Origin: Bacteroidota bacterium
GTDB taxonomy: Bacteria; Bacteroidota; Bacteroidia; Chitinophagales; Saprospiraceae
Direction of reading: 5' to 3'
Length of the DNA stretch: 64,000 bases
Assembly: GCA_016124585.1 (NCBI GenBank)
Contig: WGNL01000036.1
Location: 22,178-86,177, forward strand
Shown here: one piece after another, positions 16,714-25,085 of the stretch
How the letters are laid out: every line of letters begins with the position of its first letter
Numbering within the stretch: the stretch's first letter is position 1
Notes under the pieces: model-generated
Told to the model about the DNA's origin: nothing
The model's input: the letters and a program-made list of their open reading frames with translations, nothing else
Database searches by the model: none
Program-made: the position numbers and the translations under genes

Positions 16714-17730
16714 ATGCTATCCTTTTTTCAAAAATCAACCGCCATGTGCCTCGCCCTGATATGGGCAGAACAAATGGCAGGGCAAGACCTTTCCGGCTTA
16801 TACGCCGAATTGCTGCCCACTGTCGTCACCATCCAGACGGTTGAGTACCGGGTGGTCAATGCCGAATGGCAACAGTCGGGCGCATTGGGCTCAGGCGTCG
16901 TCATCGGGGCGGAGGGGCTGGTGCTGACCGCCGCCCATGTGGTGGAGAGTGCCAACAACATACTAATCAAGTTCCATGATGGGCAACTGTTGGAAGCCGA
17001 CCTGCTTTCCAATGTGCCTGCCGCCGACCTTGCGCTGCTCAAACTCCGCCAACTTCCATCGGGCCTGAGGGTGGCAAAATCAGGCGACTCCGGTGCTGCC
17101 CGCATCGGCAGCGAAATCATGGTCATCGGGGCGCCGCTGGGCTTGGAGTACAGCCTGTCTGTCGGGCATATCAGCGGCAAAAAAACGGGCAACCGCCTGC
17201 TGAACGGCGAGATGGCAGGGCTTATCCAGACCGACGCTTCCATCAACAGCGGCAACTCTGGTGGCCCGATGTTCAACCTGAAAGGCGAACTCATCGGCAT
17301 CGTGAGCTACATCATGTCCCGCAGCGGGGGCTTTGAGGGTATCGGTTTCGGCATAGATATCAATACCGCCAAGAAGGTACTTTTGGAAAAAAACGTTTTC
17401 TGGACGGGCTTCGACGGCGTGTTCCTCAATGCCGATATGGCGGGCATATTCAACGTACCGAACAGCCAGCCGGGAGTGCTCGTGCAACGGGTTGTAGCCA
17501 ACTCTTTTGCGGAAAAAGCAGGGATGCAAGGCGGTTTTTTCGAGGCTGAAATCTTGGGGCAAAAACTCTGGCTCGGTGGCGACATCATCCTGAGCATCCA
17601 GGGCATCCGGTGCGATTCGCCGCACAATTTTGACAGCATCAAGGAGCAGGTGGAAAACCTGACGCCGGGGCAGCCGCTGCTCATCGAGGTGTTGCGGCAG
17701 GGAGCGGTAATGCTGTTGCAAGCGGGTTAA
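16714..17730 (+). CDS. HtrA/Deg-type trypsin-like serine protease
   Basis: 338 residues from the ATG at 16714; an in-frame TTG lies 30 bases upstream. A signal-like N-terminus (MLSFFQKSTAMCLALIWAEQMAG) suggests export. The catalytic triad is visible: His in LTAAHVV, Asp in AADLALLKL and Ser in INSGNSGGPMF. A C-terminal PDZ-like segment follows (GVLVQRVVANSFAEKAGM...GGDIILSIQG). The standard family role is envelope proteolysis. The next gene is 16 bases downstream, so the protease is probably cotranscribed with the Pycsar-effector-like gene, which makes it a candidate component of that cassette. Confidence 0.9.
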   Translation: MLSFFQKSTAMCLALIWAEQMAGQDLSGLYAELLPTVVTIQTVEYRVVNAEWQQSGALGSGVVIGAEGLVLTAAHVVESANNILIKFHDGQLLEADLLSNVPAADLALLKLRQLPSGLRVAKSGDSGAARIGSEIMVIGAPLGLEYSLSVGHISGKKTGNRLLNGEMAGLIQTDASINSGNSGGPMFNLKGELIGIVSYIMSRSGGFEGIGFGIDINTAKKVLLEKNVFWTGFDGVFLNADMAGIFNVPNSQPGVLVQRVVANSFAEKAGMQGGFFEAEILGQKLWLGGDIILSIQGIRCDSPHNFDSIKEQVENLTPGQPLLIEVLRQGAVMLLQAG

Positions 17731-17746
17731 TCAGAATTTCAAGCAC

Positions 17747-18634
17747 ATGAGAGCAGCTATTTTTGAAAGCAAACTGCAATCCTACGCCACCACAGGGTAC
17801 GAGGCTTGGGCATTCCATGTCGAGAAACGACTGCGGGAAAGCCTTGCCACCGTGGATGGAATGGGCTTAGGTGCTGAAAAAAAGGAACTTGCAAAAACTA
17901 TCACCTGGCTGTACTTCCTTGGCTATTACGAAAACCCCGACTACCCCGAAAAAGGGAGCGTTTCAGTTGCCAAGCAACTGGGGCAGGAATCATTCGACAT
18001 AGACACCCTTTTGCTGATGCACCTTTTCGCCAAAAAGCACTCGCCTGCGCAAGCTGCGGAAATGGTACTCCGAAGTCCTATTGAACCCCATGCCCCAGAC
18101 ATAACCGCCCCCACTGAACAGGGAGTTGAGACTTGGTTTCGCACCGCCAGCGGCAACCTCTACACCCGCCGCCGGATTGTGGATGCCAAGTCGCATATCA
18201 TGATTACGATAAACTCCATTATTCTCTCGGTCGTTCTGGGCAACCTGCACAGCGAACTTGTTAAAAGCCCGCATTTGCTTTGGGCAATCGTGCCATTGGT
18301 GCTGACAAACGTATTGTCCATTGCATTTGCGATACTGGCTACCCGCCCCGTGCTAGCGGATGGCCTTTTCACAAAAGAAGAAGTGCTCGAAAAGAAGGCG
18401 CGGTTGACCACTTTCGACGACTTCTACAAAATGCCGCTCGAACAGTACGAATGGGCAGTAGGCGAAATGTTAAAAGACAGAAGGTTCGTCCACAACTCGC
18501 TCGTAAGGGACATGCACAGGCTTGGTGTTGACCTCGCCATGCGGTACAAGAATATTCTGCGCTCGCACCAAATTTTCTTAGGCGGGTTGGTATTATCCCT
18601 GCTATCGTTCGGTTTTTGCTACGCAATCCTCTAA
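17747..18634 (+). CDS. Pycsar-effector-like membrane protein with degenerate HD-like N-terminus
   Basis: 295 residues. The C-terminal half fits the Pycsar transmembrane-effector domain: DAKSHIMITINSIILSVVLG, LLWAIVPLVLTNVLSIAFAILATRPVL, FDDFYKMPLEQYEWAVGEML, VRDMHRLGVDLAMRYKNILR and a last helix LGGLVLSLLSFGFCYAIL. That family is a membrane-disrupting effector triggered by cyclic nucleotides. Residues 1-120 have the length and layout of the HD domain often fused upstream, but WLYFLGYYENPDYPEKGSVSVAKQL lacks the HD pair, so it is probably inactive. No cyclase lies nearby; the next gene carries a cyclic-nucleotide-binding domain. Confidence 0.8.
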   Translation: MRAAIFESKLQSYATTGYEAWAFHVEKRLRESLATVDGMGLGAEKKELAKTITWLYFLGYYENPDYPEKGSVSVAKQLGQESFDIDTLLLMHLFAKKHSPAQAAEMVLRSPIEPHAPDITAPTEQGVETWFRTASGNLYTRRRIVDAKSHIMITINSIILSVVLGNLHSELVKSPHLLWAIVPLVLTNVLSIAFAILATRPVLADGLFTKEEVLEKKARLTTFDDFYKMPLEQYEWAVGEMLKDRRFVHNSLVRDMHRLGVDLAMRYKNILRSHQIFLGGLVLSLLSFGFCYAIL

Positions 18635-18659
18635 CCATTCAAAATCAACTGGAAGTGCC

Positions 18660-19571
18660 ATGAAGGAGACCATCCGCAAGAATGAAATCTTTTCAGCCCT
18701 CAACGAGGCTGAACTGGATGCACTGATGGGCATCGTGCAGCACAAGGCATTTGGCAAGAACGAGCTGGTGTTCGACACGGCACAGTCCGCCAGTTTTATC
18801 TATATCGTAGCGCAGGGCAGCTTTTTGCTCCATACCGTCAACGACAGCTACAAGACTCTCTACGAAGGCGACCTGTTCGGTGAAATCGGCATCATCAACG
18901 CTGACCTCCGCACGGGGTCGGTATGGGCGGCAGAGCCATCCACTGCCATTGCCGTATGCGGCACGAGGTTGTTCAAGGAGGAGTACATCCCTTCCAGATT
19001 AGCCCTGAAAGTGGTGATGGCGCTATCGAGGAAAATCACAAATTACCTGCGAACCCGCGAGCAAATTTCCACCACCGAACTGATATGCCGCGGCGAAAAC
19101 GACTATGTGGAGTTCAAGTCCACACTTCGCTGGAACCTGCACTCTCAGAAAAAAGACCCAGCTATTGAAAACGCCGTTTTAAAAACATTGGCTGCGTTTA
19201 TGAACAGCACGGGTGGCACGCTACTCATCGGCGTAGCCGACGATGGCAAAGTATTGGGGCTGGACGCAGACCAGTTCGGCAATATGGACAAAATGCTGCT
19301 CTTCCTGACCCAACTGGTCAACGACCGCATCAGCCCGCTACATACAAAGTTCTTGCACCCCACAGTGGAACAAATAAGTGGTGGCCAGGTACTGCGGGTT
19401 GACTGTCAACCAGCCACCCTGCCTGCATACGTCAAGGACGCCGTGCTGGAGCATTTTTACATCCGCACCGGGCCGTCCACCATTGATTTGCGGTTGAGCA
19501 AAGTTTATGAATACGTCAAAACAAGGTTTGAAACCAATAAAACCACTGCTGTCGCCATTGCGCAGGGGTGA
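18660..19571 (+). CDS. Cyclic-nucleotide-binding domain fused to AlbA_2/Schlafen-like domain
   Basis: 303 residues. Residues 1-130 form a CAP/CNB fold with FIYIVAQGSFLLH and a phosphate-binding cassette GDLFGEIGIINADLRTGSVWA that keeps the Glu and Arg needed to bind a cyclic nucleotide. Residues about 145-280 are AlbA_2 (Schlafen-like): DYVEFKSTLRWNL, ENAVLKTLAAFMNSTGGTLLIGVADDGKVLGLDADQF and FYIRTGPST. AlbA_2 domains bind or cleave nucleic acid, so the chain looks like a sensor-effector. It starts 25 bases after the Pycsar-effector-like gene and is followed by a terminator, marking the end of the cassette. Confidence 0.88.
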   Translation: MKETIRKNEIFSALNEAELDALMGIVQHKAFGKNELVFDTAQSASFIYIVAQGSFLLHTVNDSYKTLYEGDLFGEIGIINADLRTGSVWAAEPSTAIAVCGTRLFKEEYIPSRLALKVVMALSRKITNYLRTREQISTTELICRGENDYVEFKSTLRWNLHSQKKDPAIENAVLKTLAAFMNSTGGTLLIGVADDGKVLGLDADQFGNMDKMLLFLTQLVNDRISPLHTKFLHPTVEQISGGQVLRVDCQPATLPAYVKDAVLEHFYIRTGPSTIDLRLSKVYEYVKTRFETNKTTAVAIAQG

Positions 19572-19589
19572 ATGGAAGCATCGAATTTG

Positions 19590-19610
19590 CCTGCCAACGG
19601 GGCAGGTTTT
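19590..19610 (+). terminator. Terminator after the CNB-AlbA_2 gene
   Basis: CCTGCC / GGCAGG stem with a 5-base loop and a TTTT tail. The T run is short, so strength is uncertain. Confidence 0.55.
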
Positions 19611-19634
19611 GCATTGAAATAAAATTACTACTAC

Positions 19635-21023
19635 ATGCACATCGTCATCATCGGAAACGGCGTTGCCGGCATCACCGCCGCCCGCCACATCCGCAAACTG
19701 AGCCCTGCCAGCCGGACAGGCGGGGACCACAAAATCACGGTCGTTTCGGGTGAAACCGACCACTTCTTTTCCCGCACGGCGCTCATGTACATCTACATGG
19801 GACACATGCGCTTCGAGGACACCAAGCCTTACGAGGACTGGTTTTGGGAAAAGAACCGCATCGAACTCGTGCGGGGTCACGTCAAAATTGTCGAAACGGA
19901 AAGCCGCCGCCTGCTCTTCGAGGACGGCAAGACCCTCACCTTCGACCAGCTGCTCATTGCCACGGGCAGCAAGTCCAACAAGTTCGGCTGGCCGGGACAA
20001 GACCTCGAAGGCGTACAGGGGCTTTACCACTACCAGGACCTCGAAAGCATGGAGCTCCACAGCGCCGGGCTTCGGCGGGCGGTCATCGTCGGGGGCGGGC
20101 TGATAGGCATCGAAATGGCCGAAATGTTCCACTCCCGCCACATCCCCGTGACGTTTTTAGTTCGGGAAAAAAACTTCTGGGACCCCGTGCTGCCCCTCGA
20201 AGAAGCACAGATGATTAACCGCCACATCCTCGAAAACGGCATTGACCTGCGGCTGGAAACGGAGCTGAAAGAAATCCTCCCCGACACCAACGGCAAGGCA
20301 CGGGCGGTGGTGACGAACAAGGGAGAGACCATTGAGTGCGGCTTCGTGGGCCTCACCGTCGGCGTCAGCCCCAACGTGGATTTCCTCAAGGACAGCGGCA
20401 TCGAACTCGGCAGGGGCATCCTCGTGGACGACTACTTGGAAACCAACATTCCCGGCATTTTCGCCGCAGGCGACTGCGTACAGCTCCGCAACCCCCAGCC
20501 CGGCAGGCGGCCCATCGAAGCCGTCTGGTACACCGGGCGCATGATGGGCGAAACGGCGGCATATAACATAGTTAACAGTCGGCAGTCGGCAGTCGGCAGT
20601 CAGGGACGGAGCATCCCTTACGACCCCGGCACCTGGTTCAACAGTGCCAAATTCTTCGACATCGAATACCAAGTGTATGGCACTGTGCTGGCCAACCCGC
20701 CGGAAAACCACGCATCGCTCTATTGGGAACACCCCGACGGCAGGCACAGCATCCGCCTCATCTATGACCGCAAGACGGGCAGCATCCTCGGCTTCAACCT
20801 CATGGGCGTGCGATACCGCCACGAGGTCTGCGAGAAATGGCTGCGGATGGGTACGCACATCGAGGAAGTGCTGCAAAACCTGGGCATAGCCAATTTCGAC
20901 CCGGAGTTTTACAAACAGTACGAGGCGGATTTGCTGGCGCTTTACAACCGCCAGAGCGGGCGCAATTTGACCTTGAAAAAACGCCGGGGACTGGCAGGGG
21001 CAATGGCTTTCCTGCGGGCTTGA
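19635..21023 (+). CDS. NAD(P)/FAD-dependent oxidoreductase
   Basis: 462 residues of the pyridine nucleotide-disulfide reductase fold class I/III. An N-terminal FAD motif GNGVAGITAARHIRK, LLIATGSKSNKFGWPG, an NAD motif VIVGGGLIGIEMAEMF, and GIFAAGDCVQL are all present. No active-site CxxC is seen, so it resembles NADH-dependent ferredoxin or rubredoxin reductase-like enzymes. Residues about 315-325 (NSRQSAVGSQGRS) come from an inserted CAGTCGG tandem repeat, in frame. The NapH-like gene follows 39 bases later; electron transfer between the two is plausible. Confidence 0.88.
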   Translation: MHIVIIGNGVAGITAARHIRKLSPASRTGGDHKITVVSGETDHFFSRTALMYIYMGHMRFEDTKPYEDWFWEKNRIELVRGHVKIVETESRRLLFEDGKTLTFDQLLIATGSKSNKFGWPGQDLEGVQGLYHYQDLESMELHSAGLRRAVIVGGGLIGIEMAEMFHSRHIPVTFLVREKNFWDPVLPLEEAQMINRHILENGIDLRLETELKEILPDTNGKARAVVTNKGETIECGFVGLTVGVSPNVDFLKDSGIELGRGILVDDYLETNIPGIFAAGDCVQLRNPQPGRRPIEAVWYTGRMMGETAAYNIVNSRQSAVGSQGRSIPYDPGTWFNSAKFFDIEYQVYGTVLANPPENHASLYWEHPDGRHSIRLIYDRKTGSILGFNLMGVRYRHEVCEKWLRMGTHIEEVLQNLGIANFDPEFYKQYEADLLALYNRQSGRNLTLKKRRGLAGAMAFLRA

Positions 21024-21061
21024 AAATTGACTAATCAGAAATTAAAGAAATTGAACCAACG

Positions 21062-22855
21062 ATGAAAATCATACAAAAAACAGGGCTTGCCCTTTTCATC
21101 ATATCCCTGCTCATTTTCCTTTTGGCAAACGGGCTGGACGGCTATCGCCTCACCTCGGAAAACCTGGGTGTGGGCAACGAATTTCACAAAAAAGAAATCC
21201 TCGGTACGGCACAGGCATCGGGGATGCTGGACAAAACCTACGGCTCCAGTTTCAGCTTCAACGCCGACCTGAAAAACGCCATGCACACGGCGCAGCAGTC
21301 GCTCGACGAGAAAGCCAAGCAGGGCTTGCCGGAGGGCGTCGGCGAGTGGGACTACCGCCTCGGCGACTGGGCGATGAAGGACTACGCCCTGCAAACCACG
21401 AAGCTATCTGCTACCGGACCGGTAGCGAGCCATCCGCTGCTGTTCCTGCTGCTCACTTTCGGGCTGGGCATCCTTGGTGGGCTGCTCTACATCCTGCCCA
21501 AGTTCAGCGGTTTGCCGGGCATCAAGAACAACCATATTTACCACAGTCCCATGACCCGTGGGCTAAAAGTGGGGCTGCGGGGAGCGTTCCTCGCTACCAC
21601 CATCGTGGGCGTACTGGTGTGGGGGATGTTCTACATGGGCGGCGGCTGGCTCTGGTCGCTGCTGACGGTGATTGTCGGCAGCTTCATTGCATGGCGTGTT
21701 TTGATTAAAGAAAAATCAAAGGAGGAACAGCCCGCCCGCTCCGCTTCGCCCGGCATCACGGGTTGGCTGGGGGTGCTGACGGGCGTTTTGCTCATCGGCT
21801 TTTACCTGCTGCTCTACTGGGCGCCGCAGCACATCACGGGCTGGATGCGCATCGTTGACCCGGTGAGCCGTGCCCTGAGCGGCAACGGGGCCAGCCAATG
21901 GTTCCTCTACGGGCTGCTCTACACGGTCGTGGTACTGGTGATGGGCATCCGCATGATGGCGAAGTACCGTCATAACAAGTACCAGTTGGTGCGCACGGGG
22001 TCGGTCATGTTCTTCCAGACGGCCTTCGCCTTTCTCCTCCCGGAAATCATGGTACGGCTCAACCAGCCCTACTACGACTTCAAGAACATCTGGCCGCTGA
22101 ACTACTCCTTCTTTTTCGATTACAACCTGAACAACCTCATCAACGGCGGCGGGCTGGGCATCTTCATGCTCGTGTGGGGCATCGTGCTCATCGTGGTGGG
22201 CGTGCCAGTCATCACTTATTTTTTTGGCAAACGCTGGTACTGCTCGTGGGTCTGCGGTTGCGGCGGCCTGGCGGAGACGCTCGGTGACCCCTACCGCCAG
22301 CTTTCTGACAAAAGCCTGCGGGCATGGAAGTACGAGCGTTGGATAATCCACGCCGTGCTCGCCTTTGCCGTGGTGATGACGCTGCTGGTGCTGTACACCT
22401 ATTTCACGGGGTCGCAGAATGTGCTGTTCCTCAGCAGCGATACAGTGCGCACTTGGTACGGTTTCCTCATCGGCTCGGCGTTTGCCGGGGTGGTGGGCAC
22501 GGGTTTCTACCCGCTCATGGGCAACCGGGTCTGGTGCCGTTTCGGCTGCCCGCTGGCGGCCTACCTCGGCCTGGTGCAGCGGTTCAAGAGCCGTTTCCGC
22601 ATCACGGTGAACGGCGGGCAATGCATCAGTTGCGGCAACTGCTCCACTTACTGCGAAATGGGCATTGACGTGCGGGCTTACGCCCAAAAAGGGCAGGACA
22701 TCGTGCGGTCGAGCTGCGTAGGTTGCGGCGTTTGCTCGGCGGTGTGCCCAAGAGGTGTTCTGCGTTTGGAAAACAATGCCTCCGACGTGCATGAGCGGGC
22801 GAGCGACCTGCGGGTGATACACATAAAGAATGGGGAATTGAAAATGGAGAATTGA
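21062..22855 (+). CDS. NapH/NosR-like membrane ferredoxin protein
   Basis: 597 residues with about eight to ten membrane helices. Two CxxxCP-type loops lie in the membrane part (WYCSWVCGCGG and RVWCRFGCPLAAYLG), and a C-terminal double 4Fe-4S ferredoxin domain carries CISCGNCSTYCEMG and CVGCGVCSAVCPRG. This is the plan of NapH/NosR/CcoG-like electron carriers that pass electrons across or along the membrane. The N-terminal 130 residues are an extra region. The last residues (NGELKMEN) come from an AATTGAAAATGGAG-type repeat, so the native C-terminus may have been altered. Confidence 0.9.
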   Translation: MKIIQKTGLALFIISLLIFLLANGLDGYRLTSENLGVGNEFHKKEILGTAQASGMLDKTYGSSFSFNADLKNAMHTAQQSLDEKAKQGLPEGVGEWDYRLGDWAMKDYALQTTKLSATGPVASHPLLFLLLTFGLGILGGLLYILPKFSGLPGIKNNHIYHSPMTRGLKVGLRGAFLATTIVGVLVWGMFYMGGGWLWSLLTVIVGSFIAWRVLIKEKSKEEQPARSASPGITGWLGVLTGVLLIGFYLLLYWAPQHITGWMRIVDPVSRALSGNGASQWFLYGLLYTVVVLVMGIRMMAKYRHNKYQLVRTGSVMFFQTAFAFLLPEIMVRLNQPYYDFKNIWPLNYSFFFDYNLNNLINGGGLGIFMLVWGIVLIVVGVPVITYFFGKRWYCSWVCGCGGLAETLGDPYRQLSDKSLRAWKYERWIIHAVLAFAVVMTLLVLYTYFTGSQNVLFLSSDTVRTWYGFLIGSAFAGVVGTGFYPLMGNRVWCRFGCPLAAYLGLVQRFKSRFRITVNGGQCISCGNCSTYCEMGIDVRAYAQKGQDIVRSSCVGCGVCSAVCPRGVLRLENNASDVHERASDLRVIHIKNGELKMEN

Positions 22856-22907
22856 AAATTGGGGCTTCCAAAAAAATTCTCAATTTTCCATTTTTAATTC
22901 TCAATAT
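22833..22907. repeat. A/T-rich inverted repeat overlapping a gene end
   Basis: AATTGAAAATGGAGAATTG units on the left and AATTCTCAATTTTCCATTTT units on the right form an imperfect palindrome between the NapH-like gene and the glycosyltransferase gene. The left arm encodes the last residues of the NapH-like protein. Confidence 0.6.
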
Positions 22908-22912
22908 AGTTC

Positions 22913-23611
22913 ATGTCAAAACCCAATATCGCCGTCATCATCCCCGCCTACAACGAAGAGCGAGCCGTAGGGCTGGTGGTGGCGGAAATACCCAAGCACC
23001 TCGTCCGGGAAATCGTGGTAGTGGACAACAACTCGACGGACAACACCGCCATCATCGCCGAAGAAAGCGGGGCAACGGCGCTTTTTGAAAAAAGGCAGGG
23101 CTACGGCTGGGCTTGCACCAAGGCTATCGAGTACCTCCGGGAGAAGCCCAACCCGCCCGACATCGTCGTTTTCCTCGATGCCGACCACTCCGACTACCCG
23201 GAGGAGATGACCGCCGTGCTCCGCCCGATGTTGGAAGAAGGCTGCGACATGGTCATCGGCTCACGGGCATTGGGCGAACGGCAACGCTGCTCCATGACCC
23301 CACAGCAGGTCTTTGGCAACTGGCTGGCCACCACCCTGATGCAGTGGTTTTATGGCGTCCGCTTCACGGACTTGGGGCCGTTCCGGGCCATCCGCTTCGA
23401 CAAGCTGCTGGCACTCCGAATGTCGGAAATGACCTACGGCTGGACGGTGGAGATGCAGGTGAAAGCCGCCAAAATGGGTATGAAATGCTGCGAAGTCCCC
23501 GTCAACTACCGCCAGCGAATCGGTTTCTCGAAGGTGTCCGGCACGGTGCGGGGGACGATTGGGGCGGGGTACAAGATTTTGGCGGTGATTTTTAGGCTCC
23601 TCGTAAAATGA
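22913..23611 (+). CDS. Family 2 glycosyltransferase
   Basis: 232 residues of a GT-A fold. It begins with PNIAVIIPAYNEERAVGLVV and has the nucleotide-sugar motif VVFLDADHSDYPEE (DxD-like), then GSRALGERQRCSM, DLGPFRAIRFD and TYGWTVEMQVKA. The protein resembles dolichyl-phosphate-mannose synthase-type or polyprenyl-phosphate transferases but has no membrane anchor. Its stop overlaps the start of the next gene (ATGA), so the two are translationally coupled. The pair probably makes a polyprenyl-phosphate sugar and uses it as a donor. Confidence 0.9.
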   Translation: MSKPNIAVIIPAYNEERAVGLVVAEIPKHLVREIVVVDNNSTDNTAIIAEESGATALFEKRQGYGWACTKAIEYLREKPNPPDIVVFLDADHSDYPEEMTAVLRPMLEEGCDMVIGSRALGERQRCSMTPQQVFGNWLATTLMQWFYGVRFTDLGPFRAIRFDKLLALRMSEMTYGWTVEMQVKAAKMGMKCCEVPVNYRQRIGFSKVSGTVRGTIGAGYKILAVIFRLLVK

Positions 23612-24987
23612 AAAACGCAGCTATACATACGGCAAGCGGTGACACCTTTCCGAAAGGTGTCACTGCTATCGCCTTGCTGACCGCCCTTTCTGCCGCAGGC
23701 TATTTTGCCTTGGGGCAAACGGGGCGCACCCACTTCCCCACCCTGCTGGCATTGTACACCGGGCTGTTCGCCCTCTTTTTATTGCTGGTGAAACAAATCA
23801 AGGCAGCGGATGCGCTCCGGCTCGGCATCGGTGTTTCGGTAGCCCTGCAATTGGTGCTGCTGCTGCACCTGCCCAACCTCTCCGACGACTACTTCCGCTT
23901 CATCTGGGACGGGCAGCTTGCCGCCAACGGCATCAGCCCCTACGGGGTGTTGCCACCTGCCGTGCTGGACGCCGTGAAGCCGACCGTGCCACTGTCCGAG
24001 GCGCTGTTTGACCAGTTGAACGACCTTCAAAAAAGCAACCACACCTGCTACCCACCCTTCAACGAACTGTTCTTCGCCCTGCCCGCATGGGCGTTCCCGA
24101 ACAGCATCCTCGCCAACGTGGTGGCGATGCGGCTGTTCATCATCCTGGCTAACCTCGGCACGGCGCTCATCGGCACACGGGTGCTGCGGGCGCTCGGAAG
24201 GCCCCCCGGCGACATCCTCTACTATTCGCTGAACCCCTTGGTCATCGTGGAATTGGCGGGCAACCTGCACTTCGAGGCGCTGATGGTCTTTTTCCTCGTG
24301 CTGTCGCTTCATTTTGCCATCGGCAAAAAACACTTGTTGGCAGGGTCGGCACTCGCACTTTCTGTTTCGGTGAAATTGGTGCCATTGCTACTCGTGCCCG
24401 TGTTCCTCCGTTTTTTTGGCTGGCGCAAATGGGCGGCGTTCGCTGTGGTGGTGGGCGGGCTGACGCTGTTGCTTTTCCTGCCCGTCGTCGTGTTCGGTGG
24501 CAACGAAGGCTTTTTCCAAAGCATCGGGCTTTATTTCCAAAACTTCGAGTTCAATGCCAGCATCTTCTACCTGCTGCGGCAGCTTGGGCTTTGGCTGGCA
24601 GGCTACGACATGATTGGCATTTTCGGACCTGCCCTGTCAGTGCTGACGCTGGCGCTGGTTCTGCACCTCAGCTTATCCAAAAAAAACGAAACACCAAGCG
24701 GCTTGATGGCATCGCTGCTGCTCGCCCTATCCGGCTACTACCTGCTCGGCACCACCGTGCATCCTTGGTACCTTGCGACACCGCTGGCACTCTCCGTTTT
24801 CACCAATTTCCGGTTTCCGCTGGTCTGGTCGTTTGCGGTTTTCCTCAGTTATTCGGCTTATGGGAATGTGCCATTTGCGGAGAATCCGTGGCTGGTGGGG
24901 GTGGAGTATGTGCTGGTGTACTTGGTGCTATTTTTGGAACTATCAAAGCACCAGGTTGGGAAAATTGCGGAGCAGAAAGCCATTTAA
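23608..24987 (+). CDS. Polytopic glycosyltransferase (mannosyltransferase-like, GT-C)
   Basis: 459 residues with roughly ten hydrophobic helices. The family hallmark is an acidic pair after the first loop: LSDDYFRFIWDGQLAANGISPY. Later motifs are SNHTCYPPFNELFFALPAWAF and GTTVHPWYLATPLALSVF. The plan matches GT-C polyprenyl-phosphate-sugar-dependent transferases (MptB/GT87-like). It is coupled by a 4-base overlap to the GT2 gene. Residues about 8-20 (ASGDTFPKGVTAI) come from a palindromic repeat that sits inside the reading frame, so the native N-terminus has been replaced or extended. Confidence 0.85.
   Translation: MKNAAIHTASGDTFPKGVTAIALLTALSAAGYFALGQTGRTHFPTLLALYTGLFALFLLLVKQIKAADALRLGIGVSVALQLVLLLHLPNLSDDYFRFIWDGQLAANGISPYGVLPPAVLDAVKPTVPLSEALFDQLNDLQKSNHTCYPPFNELFFALPAWAFPNSILANVVAMRLFIILANLGTALIGTRVLRALGRPPGDILYYSLNPLVIVELAGNLHFEALMVFFLVLSLHFAIGKKHLLAGSALALSVSVKLVPLLLVPVFLRFFGWRKWAAFAVVVGGLTLLLFLPVVVFGGNEGFFQSIGLYFQNFEFNASIFYLLRQLGLWLAGYDMIGIFGPALSVLTLALVLHLSLSKKNETPSGLMASLLLALSGYYLLGTTVHPWYLATPLALSVFTNFRFPLVWSFAVFLSYSAYGNVPFAENPWLVGVEYVLVYLVLFLELSKHQVGKIAEQKAI
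23635..23667. repeat. Dispersed palindromic repeat, copy 1 (inside a CDS)
   Basis: AGCGGTGACACCTTT (23635-23649), a 3-base centre, AAAGGTGTCACTGCT (23653-23667). Nearly identical to the copy at 26145-26178 and read through in frame by the GT-C gene. Confidence 0.85.
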
Positions 24988-25085
24988 CACCTTTGATTTT
25001 GTCAGGATGCCAAGGTTCTGCCTACTCATGAACTGTGCCGCAAAACAGGCGGCTCCACGATACATTCATTTCAAAAAAAGCCATC

